In this document: one piece after another, positions 52,394-60,438 of the stretch | How positions within the stretch are numbered: position 1 is the stretch's first letter | Layout: each line of letters begins with the position of its first letter | Source: Chloroflexota bacterium | GTDB lineage: Bacteria > Chloroflexota > Anaerolineae > Anaerolineales > Anaerolineaceae | Assembly: GCA_012729755.1 (NCBI GenBank) | Contig: JAAYCN010000080.1 | Coordinates: forward strand, 1-60,438 | DNA length: 60,438 nucleotides | Direction of reading: 5' to 3' | Position numbers and translations under genes: made by a program | The notes under the pieces: model-generated | What the model was told of the DNA's origin: nothing | Seen by the model: the letters and a program-made list of their open reading frames with translations, nothing else | Database searches by the model: none

Positions 52394-53290
52394 TTAAGCG
52401 CTGAATTCTTCCTGAGCCAGCATGGCTTCGAAGGCTTTAATGGACACCTCGAGCATTTCAAGAGTTGGTTGTCGGGTTGAGAGCTTCTGGAGCCATAAGT
52501 TTGGTGTGGTCAATGCCCTGACCAGTCTGGATTTGTTCATCATTCCCGCAGCCCAGCGAATGTATTCATAAGCCAAGCCGGCCAAGATCGGCAGCATCAA
52601 AACCCGTGAAACCAGGCGCCAAAGCACTGGCAAAGGCCCGACCAACGAGAAGACCAGAATTGATAACAACACGAGTGTCAGCATGAAAGATGTGCCGCAG
52701 CGGGGGTGAAGCGTGGTCTGCTGTTGAACCGATTCTGGGGTCAATGGAACGCGGGCTTCAAAAGCGTTGATGGTCTTATGCTCGGCGCCATGATACATGA
52801 AAACCCGATTGATTTCGGGCATCTTGCCCACCACCCATAAATAGATGACCAGGATTAACAGGCGCAGCAACCCTTCCAGCAAGTTTGACCACCAGTGCCC
52901 AAGGTGCAGGGCACTGTCCAACCAGCCGCTGATAAAGGCGGGGAATAAGAAAAAGACAGCGATACTGACTAATAGCGATACCCCAACCGTTAGAAAGAGG
53001 CTTCCGCCTTCAATTTTTTCGTCTTCACCGGTTTGGACATTTGCGGCTTTGATAAGCATGCGCATCCCCATTCCAAGCGCGTCCCACAGGCTAATGACCC
53101 CGCGCACGAAAGGAACTTTCATCCATTTTGAACGATAAAGTTCGGGAAGTCCTTCCTGAAAGAGGACAATTTCACCCTCTGGCGAGCGGCAAGCCATGGC
53201 AAGGTTATGCTTGCCGCGCATCATCACACCTTCGATAACTGCCTGGCCGCCATAAGTCGGCAGGCGAGGTTCTGCATCTTTAGATGTCAA
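52394..53290 (-). CDS. DUF1385 family membrane protein (YqhQ-like)
   Basis: About 298 residues. The family signature PTYGGQAVIEGVMMRGKHN is at the start, with FMYHGAEHKTINAFE and HPRCGTSFMLTLVLLS further on; conserved Glu and His suggest metal binding. About four to five membrane helices are visible. The family has no proven reaction. Start is TTG at 53290 or 53302; both lie within the end of the M20 gene, so translation is coupled. Confidence 0.88.
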   Translation of the reverse strand: MTSKDAEPRLPTYGGQAVIEGVMMRGKHNLAMACRSPEGEIVLFQEGLPELYRSKWMKVPFVRGVISLWDALGMGMRMLIKAANVQTGEDEKIEGGSLFLTVGVSLLVSIAVFFLFPAFISGWLDSALHLGHWWSNLLEGLLRLLILVIYLWVVGKMPEINRVFMYHGAEHKTINAFEARVPLTPESVQQQTTLHPRCGTSFMLTLVLLSILVFSLVGPLPVLWRLVSRVLMLPILAGLAYEYIRWAAGMMNKSRLVRALTTPNLWLQKLSTRQPTLEMLEVSIKAFEAMLAQEEFSA

Positions 53291-54662
53291 GCGGCGCCCC
53301 AAAACTGTTGATGAAGCGAATCAGCGCTTTTACCCCTAATTTCCATGTGGGCAGGTGCTGTTTTTCATTCGGTGAGTGGATGGCATCATCGGGCAGCCCA
53401 AAACCTGTCAGCATCGACTTGACCCCTAACACGTGCTGCATAGTGGTCGCGACCGGCACAGAACCACCTTCGCGTTTGTAAGTGATCGGTTGGTTCCATG
53501 TTTTTGAGAGCGCCCAGGCAAGATTTTTAGCTCCAGGGGCATTTTCCGCGAGATAGGCAGGTCCGCTGGAGTGTTTGAAAAGCGTCGCTTTGACCGTATC
53601 AGGTATCAGGCTGGCAATGTGACGCTGGATAAGACTGTAGATTTCATCCGGCTCTTGATTAGGCACCAGGCGGCAGGATATTTTAGCTTTCGCGTAGGCA
53701 GGAATAATCGTCTTGGCGCCATCGCCGATAAAGCCAGAATAGAAGCCGTTCACATCAAGAGTTGGCCTTGCGCCAGCGCGTTCGAGAGGTGTGTATCCTG
53801 CCTCACCGAATAACCTGGGAACCCCAGTAACCTTCAATGTCTCGGCTTCAAAGTTTCCAGCCCCAGCGATTTTTTGCTTTTCTTCGGGAGTAAGGGGTAA
53901 AACCTTGTCATAAAAACCCGGAATAGCAACTGAGCCGTCGGGGTTGTGCAATTTGGCGATAATCTCGCTAAGCACGATAGCCGGGTTGGCAACATTGCCG
54001 CCGAAAACACCTGAATGGAGGTCGGCTTTTGGGCCATCAATGCGCAGTTCAAAATAGACCAAACCGCGCAAACCATAAATAATTGAAGGCGAATTTGGAG
54101 AAGACATGCCAGAGTCGGGATTGAGCACCATATCGCACTTTAATAAGTCGCGGTGAGTGCTAATGAAGTTGCCAAGTGAGGGCGAGCCAATTTCCTCTTC
54201 CCCTTCAAAAAGGATTTTGATATTGATCGGAAGCTCTCCCGACTTTGTAACTGCGTCTATAGCAGCCAATACGGCCATGACCTGGCCTTTCATGTCGGAG
54301 GCGCCACGGGCATAAATGTTCTCATTGCGCACTTCGGGCTCGAAAGGGGAGGAAATCCACTCATCAAGCGGGTCAGGTGGCTGTACGTCATAATGACCAT
54401 AAACCAGCAAGGTTTTCGCTTCGGGGATGGCAGCCGATTTCTCGGCGAAGATAATGGGATGGACGGGAGTGACAAAGGATTCAACTCTTTCAAAGCCTAT
54501 CTCACGGAGGTATGCCATGAGGAAGTCTTTGGCGCGTTTCATATCCTGCTTATGTTCAGGGTCGGTTGAGACCGAGGGAATACGCAAAAAGTCACGGTAT
54601 TGGTCGAGTTTTTCTTCGTAGTGGTCAGTGAAATAATTCAAAGCTTTTTCGGCGATTTCCAT
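53280..54662 (-). CDS. M20 family metallopeptidase/dipeptidase
   Basis: 460 residues. The first metal ligands are in LLVYGHYDVQPPDP (HxD) and the bridging Asp in ARGASDMKGQ; FEGEEEIGSPS holds the catalytic and metal-binding Glu, and MVLNPDSGM the next ligand. The dimerisation domain and a C-terminal His (DAIHSPNEKQ) complete the set. The sequence is of the carnosinase-like dipeptidase type (PepV/CNDP). The substrate is not known. It diverges from the aminotransferase and overlaps DUF1385. Confidence 0.92.
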   Translation of the reverse strand: MEIAEKALNYFTDHYEEKLDQYRDFLRIPSVSTDPEHKQDMKRAKDFLMAYLREIGFERVESFVTPVHPIIFAEKSAAIPEAKTLLVYGHYDVQPPDPLDEWISSPFEPEVRNENIYARGASDMKGQVMAVLAAIDAVTKSGELPINIKILFEGEEEIGSPSLGNFISTHRDLLKCDMVLNPDSGMSSPNSPSIIYGLRGLVYFELRIDGPKADLHSGVFGGNVANPAIVLSEIIAKLHNPDGSVAIPGFYDKVLPLTPEEKQKIAGAGNFEAETLKVTGVPRLFGEAGYTPLERAGARPTLDVNGFYSGFIGDGAKTIIPAYAKAKISCRLVPNQEPDEIYSLIQRHIASLIPDTVKATLFKHSSGPAYLAENAPGAKNLAWALSKTWNQPITYKREGGSVPVATTMQHVLGVKSMLTGFGLPDDAIHSPNEKQHLPTWKLGVKALIRFINSFGAPLDI

Positions 54663-54767
54663 GGTTTTCTCGTTTCTTTTAGTGGTGGATTAATTATATG
54701 CTATTTAATGGTAATTCATGATAGGATTGACTTAAAAACTACACAACCTCAGGAGAACTCACCTAAT

Positions 54768-56114
54768 ATGCCTCAGGATGACCTGTTAGAACTCGCCATG
54801 AAACACAATTTCTGGACATGGTCGATGCAGCAATGCCCCTCTGTGATCAATGTAAAAAAATCTCAGGGGGTTTATTTTTGGGACCAGGATGACAAACGCT
54901 ATCTCGATTTTAATTCAATGGTAATGTGCGTCAACATTGGTCACGGCAATCAGCACGTCAAGCAAGCGATGATTGACCAGATCAATGAGTTGCCTTTTGT
55001 TGGGCCGCACATGGTTTCAAAACCTAAAGCGCTGCTGGGTGAAAAATTAGCTTCAATCACCCCGCCTGGTTTGGATCACTTTTTGTATACCCTCGGTGGG
55101 TCTGACGCTAATGAAAACGCGATCAAAATTGCCCGGGACTATACGGGGAAGGTCAAAATCTTAACCCGCTATCGTTCCTATCATGGCGCAACGATGGGCG
55201 CAATGGCCCTCACAGGTGATCGCCGCAGGCTGCATTGGGAGCCGGCTGTGATGCCTGGTGTGGTGCATTTTCTCGACCCATTCCGATACCGTTCGGTCTT
55301 CTTCAAAGGCCGTGGACTGGTGCCGGATTCTGTTTATACACAAGCTTATCTGGATAATCTCGAAGAAGTCATCCGCTTTGAAGGCCCTCAAAAGATCGCG
55401 GCGATTCTGCTTGAACCGATTACTGGTACCAATGGCATCATTATTCCTCCTGAAGGCTACATGAAGGGTGTCAGAGAAATCTGTGATCATCATAATATCC
55501 TGATGATTTTTGATGAGGTGATGACTGGCTTTGGCCGAACAGGCAAAATGTTCGCTTCAGAACACTGGGGAGTTAAACCGGATATCTTCACCATGGCCAA
55601 GGGTTTAACCTCAGGGTACGCACCGCTTGGGGCTGTGGCAATGAAGCGGGACATTTTTGATTTTTTCAAGGATAAAACCTTTTTTGGTGGAATGACTTAT
55701 ACCGGTCATCCGGTTTCGTGCGCTGCTGCCATTGCTAATATTGAAGTGATCCAACAGGAAAAACTGGTCGAAAACTCAGCGACTCGCGGTGAAACACTGA
55801 AACAGCTTTTACAGGAGATTAAAGCGAAGCATCCGTGCGTTGGCGACGTGCGCTCAATCGGTTTGTTTGGAGTAATTGAACTGGTCAGAGATGGCTTAAC
55901 GCGGGAACCATTTACAGAACCTGACAAGCCCCTGAAAGCGATCATGGCCAGGGTGAAAGACGAGATCATCAAGCATGGAGTATTTCTGTACAATACGTTC
56001 CACATGATTTTAATCATCCCGCCACTTATAATCACCGATGACCAGCTTAGAGAAGGGTTCGCGGTGATTGACCGTGCGCTGGATCTGGCTGACGCGGATA
56101 TTAAACAGGGGTAA
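54768..56114 (+). CDS. class III PLP aminotransferase (taurine/beta-alanine-pyruvate type)
   Basis: About 448 residues from ATG 54768. The cofactor motifs are GGSDANENAIKIARDYTG, RSYHGATMGAMALTGDRR, FDEVMTGFGRTGKMFA, and the PLP lysine in MAKGLTSGYAPLGAV. These fit the taurine-pyruvate or beta-alanine-pyruvate aminotransferase subgroup (omega-aminotransferases); the amine substrate cannot be determined from sequence. GGAG lies about 12 bases ahead of the chosen start. It is followed by trxB 22 bases later. Confidence 0.9.
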   Translation: MPQDDLLELAMKHNFWTWSMQQCPSVINVKKSQGVYFWDQDDKRYLDFNSMVMCVNIGHGNQHVKQAMIDQINELPFVGPHMVSKPKALLGEKLASITPPGLDHFLYTLGGSDANENAIKIARDYTGKVKILTRYRSYHGATMGAMALTGDRRRLHWEPAVMPGVVHFLDPFRYRSVFFKGRGLVPDSVYTQAYLDNLEEVIRFEGPQKIAAILLEPITGTNGIIIPPEGYMKGVREICDHHNILMIFDEVMTGFGRTGKMFASEHWGVKPDIFTMAKGLTSGYAPLGAVAMKRDIFDFFKDKTFFGGMTYTGHPVSCAAAIANIEVIQQEKLVENSATRGETLKQLLQEIKAKHPCVGDVRSIGLFGVIELVRDGLTREPFTEPDKPLKAIMARVKDEIIKHGVFLYNTFHMILIIPPLIITDDQLREGFAVIDRALDLADADIKQG

Positions 56115-56136
56115 AACGCCCTTTTGGAGTGAGTAA

Positions 56137-57063
56137 TTGGAAGAAAAAGTTTATAGAAGATTGTTAATCCTCGGTTCTGGGCCAGCGGGTTTGACCGCGG
56201 CGCTTTATGCGGCGCGGGCTGACCTTTCTCCGCTCGTGCTGACGGGCATGATTCCTTATGGCCAGGCTTCTTTGACAAACATAATCGAGAATTATCCGGG
56301 TTTTCCGCAGGGAATTGGCGGCCAGGAGCTTGGACAGCTCTTCGAGCAACAGGCTGTGCAATTTGGCGCGGAAGTCATTTATGAACAGGCGGAAGCGATT
56401 GATTTGAGTGTGCGGCCGTTTGAGGTAAAAACGTTTTCGACCACCTATCAGACCGATGCGATTATTTTGGCTTTAGGCGCTTCCCACCGCAAATTAGGTG
56501 TGCCTGGCGAACGAGAATTGACAGGGCGTGGCGTTTCATATTGTGGCACCTGTGATGGTTGGTTTTTCAAGGACAAAGATATTCATGTCGTGGGTGGCGG
56601 CGACAGCGCGCTTGAAGAGGCGCTCTTTCTGACACGATTCGCAAAATCAGTGACCATTATTCACCGGCGCGATGAACTGAGGGCTGGCGCAATCCTGCAG
56701 AACCGGGCAAAATCTCACCCAAAGATCAGGTTTATCTGGAATTCGGTGGTGAAAGAGATCTTGGGTTCAGAGAAAATTGATGGTCTGAAGATCGAAAATG
56801 TCTTAACTGGGGAGCAAACGACCGTACCAAGCGAAGGCGTGTTTGTCTTTATTGGTCATGACCCCAACTCACAGATGCTGAATGGTCAGATCGAACTCCA
56901 TCCAGATGGAACTGTCAAAATTGACGAACATATGATGACGTCTGTGCCGGGGGTCTTCGCGGCTGGAGAAATCGCAGACAGTCATTTTCGTCAGGTGGTT
57001 ACTTCGGCAGGAATGGGTGCGGCGGCTGCTATTCAGGTAACACACTACCTTGGTGACCTTTAA
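56137..57063 (+). CDS. trxB: thioredoxin reductase (NADPH type)
   Basis: 308 residues. The FAD motif LGSGPAGLTAALYAARA is at about 12-28, the redox pair SYCGTCDG (usually CATC) in the middle, NADPH motif VGGGDSALEEALFLTRFA and HRRDELRA (arginines favouring NADPH), and the C-terminal FAD contact AAGEIADSHFRQVVTSAGMG. It reduces thioredoxin. The start is TTG 56137 with TTGGAG ahead. A strong terminator follows. Confidence 0.94.
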   Translation: MEEKVYRRLLILGSGPAGLTAALYAARADLSPLVLTGMIPYGQASLTNIIENYPGFPQGIGGQELGQLFEQQAVQFGAEVIYEQAEAIDLSVRPFEVKTFSTTYQTDAIILALGASHRKLGVPGERELTGRGVSYCGTCDGWFFKDKDIHVVGGGDSALEEALFLTRFAKSVTIIHRRDELRAGAILQNRAKSHPKIRFIWNSVVKEILGSEKIDGLKIENVLTGEQTTVPSEGVFVFIGHDPNSQMLNGQIELHPDGTVKIDEHMMTSVPGVFAAGEIADSHFRQVVTSAGMGAAAAIQVTHYLGDL

Positions 57064-57086
57064 TTCAGCGATTAATTTTTTAATAG

Positions 57087-57112
57087 AAAAGAGGCTCATG
57101 TGAGCCTCTTTT
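57087..57112. terminator. bidirectional terminator between trxB and the zinc-ribbon/LysM gene
   Basis: AAAAGAGGCTC pairs with GAGCCTCTTTT over a four-base loop (ATGT), with A/T flanks on both strands. It lies between two convergent genes. Confidence 0.88.
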
Positions 57113-57115
57113 GGT

Positions 57116-58297
57116 TTAAGGTGTTGGGGTGAGCTGTCCGTTTGTTGGTGGAAGCGCACCGGTGCCGGTCCAGGAAAAGACGCGTTTCTCGCTAACCTCG
57201 CCGGCATCAATGTAGGTTGGGTTTTCGGAGCCGGAATTAGTTTGGCGCGCGACTACTACTGACCATTGGATGATATGGGGAGTGGTGTCTACCGGTCGAA
57301 AGTTGGCTGGCAAAATGAACTTGGTATCGCGAACATATTGCACGAGGATCTTTTCAGTATCTGAAGTGAGGTCCTGGACGGTAACACGGTAGAGTTCATT
57401 GCCGCGCAGGTCCGTTACCGCTGACCACTGCAGCGCGACTGAATCTGCGGTGGAACCGAAAGCAGCGCCGCTGGCAGGCAGGAGCAAACTTGGGGCAGCG
57501 TATGGCGGCCTATTGGTGGGGGTTGGGGTCGGGGCATTGAAGGCGCGACGGTTGCAGAGTGGGATTTTAATCGTGTCACCCTGCCTGAGAATGTCATTGG
57601 TCATGCCATTAAACGCGCGAATCTCTTCCATCGGCACATTGTAGCTGGTGGAAAGTCCAAACAAAGTTGTCTCGGCGCTGACGATGACTGAGTCATATTC
57701 ACAATCGAGGAAAGGATCAGATTCAGCAGTCATGTCAACAGTCGGAGAAGGCGCAGGAGTGGGCGTGATGGTCGGCCTGGGGATGAGCAAGGGCATGCCT
57801 TCCTGCAACACACAATCGGTGCCAAGTCCGTTCAGGATACGGATGCTTTCCTCAGACACATTATAGAGTCCAGCGAAGGTCGAACAGAATTGTCCAGCCT
57901 GAACTGTGACCTGGATGGGCGGTTCGGGGGTCATTGTGGCTTCGGGAACTGGTGTCAGCGTTTGGGTCGGGGTCATGGTGATTGTCGCGCTGGGATTAGG
58001 AGTTTCAGTCGGCGTGTCGACAACCGTGATCTCGCTGGTTGGCGCAGCGCCTTTAATCACAAAGAACGCCAGCAAGCCTGCCAGGGCGACAATAACCAAC
58101 CCTAAAATGATTGCCAGGGGCAAGCTGATGCGGATCTCATTGGCGGTTCGCTTGGGCTGTGTAGACCCGGTTTTAGTCACTGCGGCCGTCGTATTTAACT
58201 GCGTTCCACAGACCAGACAGCGAGTAGCTGCATCCGACAGTTTGGTTCCGCAAACTGGACAAATTCTTGTATTTTTTTGGTTTTTCAAGTTAGCCAT
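57116..58297 (-). CDS. zinc-ribbon membrane protein with two outer LysM repeats
   Basis: 393 residues. A double CxxC zinc ribbon (CPVCGTKL...CLVCGTQL) is at 13-33 inside the cell, a membrane helix at about 57-82, then a Thr/Pro linker (TPTETPNPSATITMTPTQTL). Two LysM-type repeats follow (GQFCSTFAGLYNVSEESIRILNG and TLFGLSTSYNVPMEEIRAFNG), then a beta-sandwich-like region (VALQWSAVTDLRGNELYRVTV) ending in a Pro/Thr tail. It probably binds the cell wall; no enzymatic domain is visible. The single-pass layout may link a cytoplasmic zinc ribbon to murein, which is inference. Confidence 0.87.
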   Translation of the reverse strand: MANLKNQKNTRICPVCGTKLSDAATRCLVCGTQLNTTAAVTKTGSTQPKRTANEIRISLPLAIILGLVIVALAGLLAFFVIKGAAPTSEITVVDTPTETPNPSATITMTPTQTLTPVPEATMTPEPPIQVTVQAGQFCSTFAGLYNVSEESIRILNGLGTDCVLQEGMPLLIPRPTITPTPAPSPTVDMTAESDPFLDCEYDSVIVSAETTLFGLSTSYNVPMEEIRAFNGMTNDILRQGDTIKIPLCNRRAFNAPTPTPTNRPPYAAPSLLLPASGAAFGSTADSVALQWSAVTDLRGNELYRVTVQDLTSDTEKILVQYVRDTKFILPANFRPVDTTPHIIQWSVVVARQTNSGSENPTYIDAGEVSEKRVFSWTGTGALPPTNGQLTPTP

Positions 58298-58352
58298 ACG
58301 TTATTTTCCATAATTATTTTAAGCAGGCTGGCATTTTGGTACAATCCAGCTG

Positions 58353-59516
58353 ATGACTGGCGTATATATCCACATTCCATTTTGCCTGCGCAGATGTGCC
58401 TATTGTGATTTTATCACCGATGCCAGGATGTCAAAAATCATCCCGGCTTATCTCGATGGACTGTTGAAAGAGATCAGGTTTGTCTGGCAAAACAACATTG
58501 CCGAGCACTCGGAAATCGGTTCAATTTATTTCGGAGGCGGCACACCATCACTGCTCAGGGCAGACCAGGTAAAGCGCGTGATCGACGAAATTATAGCTCG
58601 TTTTGCGGTTGAAAAGAACGCGGAAATAACGCTTGAAGCTAATCCCGCCACATCTGTTGAGATTAACTTCGCCGGATTATTGGAAGCGGGTATTAACCGG
58701 CTCAGCCTTGGCGCGCAGAGCTTCATCAACAGCGAATTAACCGTTTTAAACCGCATCCATTCTGTAGAACAGATTACCCAATCAGTAGAGCAGGCGCGTC
58801 AGGAAGGGTTCAGCAATATCAGCTTGGACCTGATTTTTGGAATCCCCGGCCAGACGCTGGAAACCTGGTGCGAAAGTTTATCAGCCGCGCTGATGCTCGA
58901 CGTAGAGCACCTCTCACTTTACTCGTTGATTCTTGAGGAAGGCACTCCGATGGCTAAGGCGGTGACTGCTGGTGAGGTTAAACTGCCGGATGATGATGAG
59001 GTCGCTGATATGTATGCGCTGGCAAGGGAAAAACTGCGGTCAGGGGGATATGAACACTATGAAATATCCAATTGGGCAAAACGTCCGGAACTTGAATCAA
59101 GACATAACAAAGTTTATTGGTTGAATGAGCCTTATCACGGTTTTGGCACTGGTGCGCATAGGCGCCTCGATAATTACCGCTCAAACAATACATTAGACAC
59201 TTTGGATTACCTGCGCAGGATGAATGAAGGCGTCCTTGACAAACCAGAGTTCATATCGCCTGCTACTGTTGAGTGTTTCCAGATAACGCCAAAAGTCTCG
59301 ATGCAGGAAACGATGATGCTGGGCTTGCGCCTTGTCCGTGAAGGAGTATCGGCCAGGAGATTTAGAGAGCGATACTGCGTTGACATAGAAGAAGTTTTCG
59401 CGAAAGAAGTCCGCCATTTGTTGAACAGAGGATTGGCGGAGTGGCAGGGCAGGACGTTGCGGTTAACATCACAAGGCTTGAGCGTCGGCAATCAGGCTTT
59501 TATGGAATTTGTCTAA
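58353..59516 (+). CDS. hemW: HemW-like radical SAM heme chaperone
   Basis: 387 residues. HIPFCLRRCAYCDF carries CxxxCxxC for the [4Fe-4S] cluster, with the additional aromatic residue Y before the last Cys as in HemW; FGGGTPSLL binds SAM; GAQSFINSELTVLNRIH and YSLILEEGTPM, SNWAKRPELESRHNKVYW match the HemN/HemW group. HemW, once called coproporphyrinogen oxidase, is a heme chaperone; the HemN residues needed for oxidase activity cannot be judged here. A promoter -10 (TGGTACAAT at 58337-58345) lies seven bases before the ATG, so the transcript is probably leaderless, with no ribosome site. Confidence 0.93.
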   Translation: MTGVYIHIPFCLRRCAYCDFITDARMSKIIPAYLDGLLKEIRFVWQNNIAEHSEIGSIYFGGGTPSLLRADQVKRVIDEIIARFAVEKNAEITLEANPATSVEINFAGLLEAGINRLSLGAQSFINSELTVLNRIHSVEQITQSVEQARQEGFSNISLDLIFGIPGQTLETWCESLSAALMLDVEHLSLYSLILEEGTPMAKAVTAGEVKLPDDDEVADMYALAREKLRSGGYEHYEISNWAKRPELESRHNKVYWLNEPYHGFGTGAHRRLDNYRSNNTLDTLDYLRRMNEGVLDKPEFISPATVECFQITPKVSMQETMMLGLRLVREGVSARRFRERYCVDIEEVFAKEVRHLLNRGLAEWQGRTLRLTSQGLSVGNQAFMEFV

Positions 59517-60438
59517 TTTGTGCTGATCTTGATCGGCGTGCCGTAACCGTGGGTTGCCCAATCCGTCGGTTGCGGGATGGGTGTCGTCCAGAGATAGATC
59601 CATTTGGCATCGTCGATCGACATGTTGAGGCAGCCGCCGCTCATCGGCGTGCCGAAATTGGTGTGCCAGAAAGTGCCATGCGTTGCCATGCCCTTTTTCA
59701 TCTCGAAGAAACAATTCCACGGAACCCCAACTAATTCATAGGCGAAATCCCAGCTGGTTACTTTGCCGTTTCCCATATGTTTGGATGGCATTTTAGTCTG
59801 GATATTATAGGTACCTGTTGGGGTGGCTCCGCCGGATGAAATTTTGGTGGCGAAAACCTGCTCGCCACCTTCATAGGCCTCAAGGGTTTGCCTGGCTATA
59901 TTCACATAGATGCTTTTCTCACCCAGAGGGACATCTGGATGAATAGGGTCAAGTTCTGAATCGGGGATAATGCGCATATGCTCAGCCGGGATGGAATATT
60001 TCACGCTGATCAGCTCATCAAGGAGGGTATACCAAGGCCGTTTATCTGGTCCCTCAATGACATCGACTACCCAATGAGCTGAGCGGTAATAGAGCAAATA
60101 CTCAGGAATCCAACCTTCATACTTACTATAAAAGTAGCAGCGGGTATAAGGCATGGTAATTTCACCGAGTTGACCGCCTTCGCGAATATCAGCGATTGTA
60201 TCCTGTAATTCGTACTTAACTTCGTATAGCAAACCACTAAAAACGTAGCCTCCCCAACAACGATACCAGATCGGGTTCCAAGACGGGCCATTTGGCCCTA
60301 CGACCTCATCGTAAATGGTAATAATGTCGTTGTAGGGGCGGGTATATACAATCGCGCTTTTTTCATCGGGTTCGCGATAGATACTGACACCTTTAATTTC
60401 ACCAACACGCATGTAGCGTGGTTTTTTAGAGAACGCGG
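59513..60438 (-). CDS. L,D-transpeptidase (YkuD domain), 5' end outside window
   Basis: The visible 308 residues are open to the right edge (the frame continues past the ATG at 60412 with KKPRYMRVGEIKG), so the true start and any signal peptide lie outside. Residues after SIYREPDEKSAIV form an SH3-like wall-binding region; the C-terminal 130 residues are a YkuD domain beginning SIYVNIARQTLEAYEGG, with THGTFWHTNFGTPMSGGCLN: the catalytic His and Cys of L,D-transpeptidases, which form 3-3 murein cross-links or attach proteins. Its last four bases overlap the hemW stop in the opposite direction. Confidence 0.9.
   Translation of the reverse strand, partial: AFSKKPRYMRVGEIKGVSIYREPDEKSAIVYTRPYNDIITIYDEVVGPNGPSWNPIWYRCWGGYVFSGLLYEVKYELQDTIADIREGGQLGEITMPYTRCYFYSKYEGWIPEYLLYYRSAHWVVDVIEGPDKRPWYTLLDELISVKYSIPAEHMRIIPDSELDPIHPDVPLGEKSIYVNIARQTLEAYEGGEQVFATKISSGGATPTGTYNIQTKMPSKHMGNGKVTSWDFAYELVGVPWNCFFEMKKGMATHGTFWHTNFGTPMSGGCLNMSIDDAKWIYLWTTPIPQPTDWATHGYGTPIKISTN

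Noticed and set aside
1-60438. CRISPR arrays, IS elements, prophage or restriction genes
   Set aside because: No regularly spaced repeats, transposase or integrase motifs, or terminal inverted repeats seen; gene content is core-type.

Overview
The window reads as ordinary chromosome from a Chloroflexota bacterium, most likely an Anaerolineae-type anaerobe. That placement is inferred from gene content: split glycine decarboxylase gcvPA/gcvPB, a 2-oxoacid:ferredoxin oxidoreductase with fused gamma-alpha subunit, a pyrophosphate-type phosphofructokinase with pyruvate phosphate dikinase, several lipoproteins and LysM proteins, and a TPR-type lytic transglycosylase. No rRNA or marker phylogeny is present to confirm it. 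Coding density is high, genes often overlap by 1-8 bases, and TTG/GTG starts are common. I see no IS element, prophage, CRISPR array or rRNA. Two tRNAs are present: Glu(TTC) and Leu(GAG).

Layout. 1-3.5 kb: the 5' part of a ComM-type ATPase (cut by the window edge), a very lysine-rich small protein, a CapA-like lipoprotein and tRNA-Glu. 3.6-9.4 kb: ribosomal protein genes rplU, rpmA and an unusual rpmE whose product carries an RNA polymerase alpha-CTD-like domain, then tdk, hpt, a CCA-adding-type nucleotidyltransferase, a hydrolase, an unknown gene and a nitroreductase. A 637-base gene-free stretch precedes ppdK. 12.9-18.5 kb (minus): a lytic transglycosylase, and a tightly coupled set running sigA - unknown acidic protein - ndk - DUF2007/arsenate-reductase-like fusion. 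18.7-25 kb: a GT87-like membrane protein, PPi-type PFK, a Nudix hydrolase, then minus-strand uxs-gtrA-rsmD and plus-strand scpB-rluB. 25-28.5 kb: plsX, tRNA-Leu, a LysM/M23 protein. 28.5-34.4 kb: exonuclease III, then a response regulator, a histidine kinase with almost no extracellular part, an ABC ATPase and a large FtsX-type permease. 34.5-38 kb: gcvH-gcvPA-gcvPB behind a glycine riboswitch. 38-42.5 kb: an asymmetric heterodimeric ABC exporter and an orphan ECF-type ATPase. 42.5-46.2 kb: a GntR/FCD regulator with a perfect palindromic operator, followed by the 2-oxoacid:ferredoxin oxidoreductase. 46.2-54.7 kb (minus): pyk, argF, ybeY, pgpH-like, yqeY, comEA, DUF1385, M20 peptidase. 54.8-60.4 kb: class III aminotransferase, trxB, a zinc-ribbon/LysM protein, hemW and an L,D-transpeptidase cut by the right edge.

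How the genes fit together. Central carbon flow is well represented: PPi-type PFK, PPDK, pyruvate kinase and a ferredoxin-linked 2-oxoacid oxidoreductase suggest a pyrophosphate-linked, ferredoxin-reducing metabolism. Three different peptidoglycan-acting enzymes imply a real murein wall. ComM and ComEA hint at DNA uptake. The most unusual items are the L31/alpha-CTD fusion, the DUF2007/ArsC-like fusion whose phosphate-loop arginine is a cysteine, the single-aptamer glycine riboswitch, the coupled sigA-ndk gene set, and a probably leaderless hemW.
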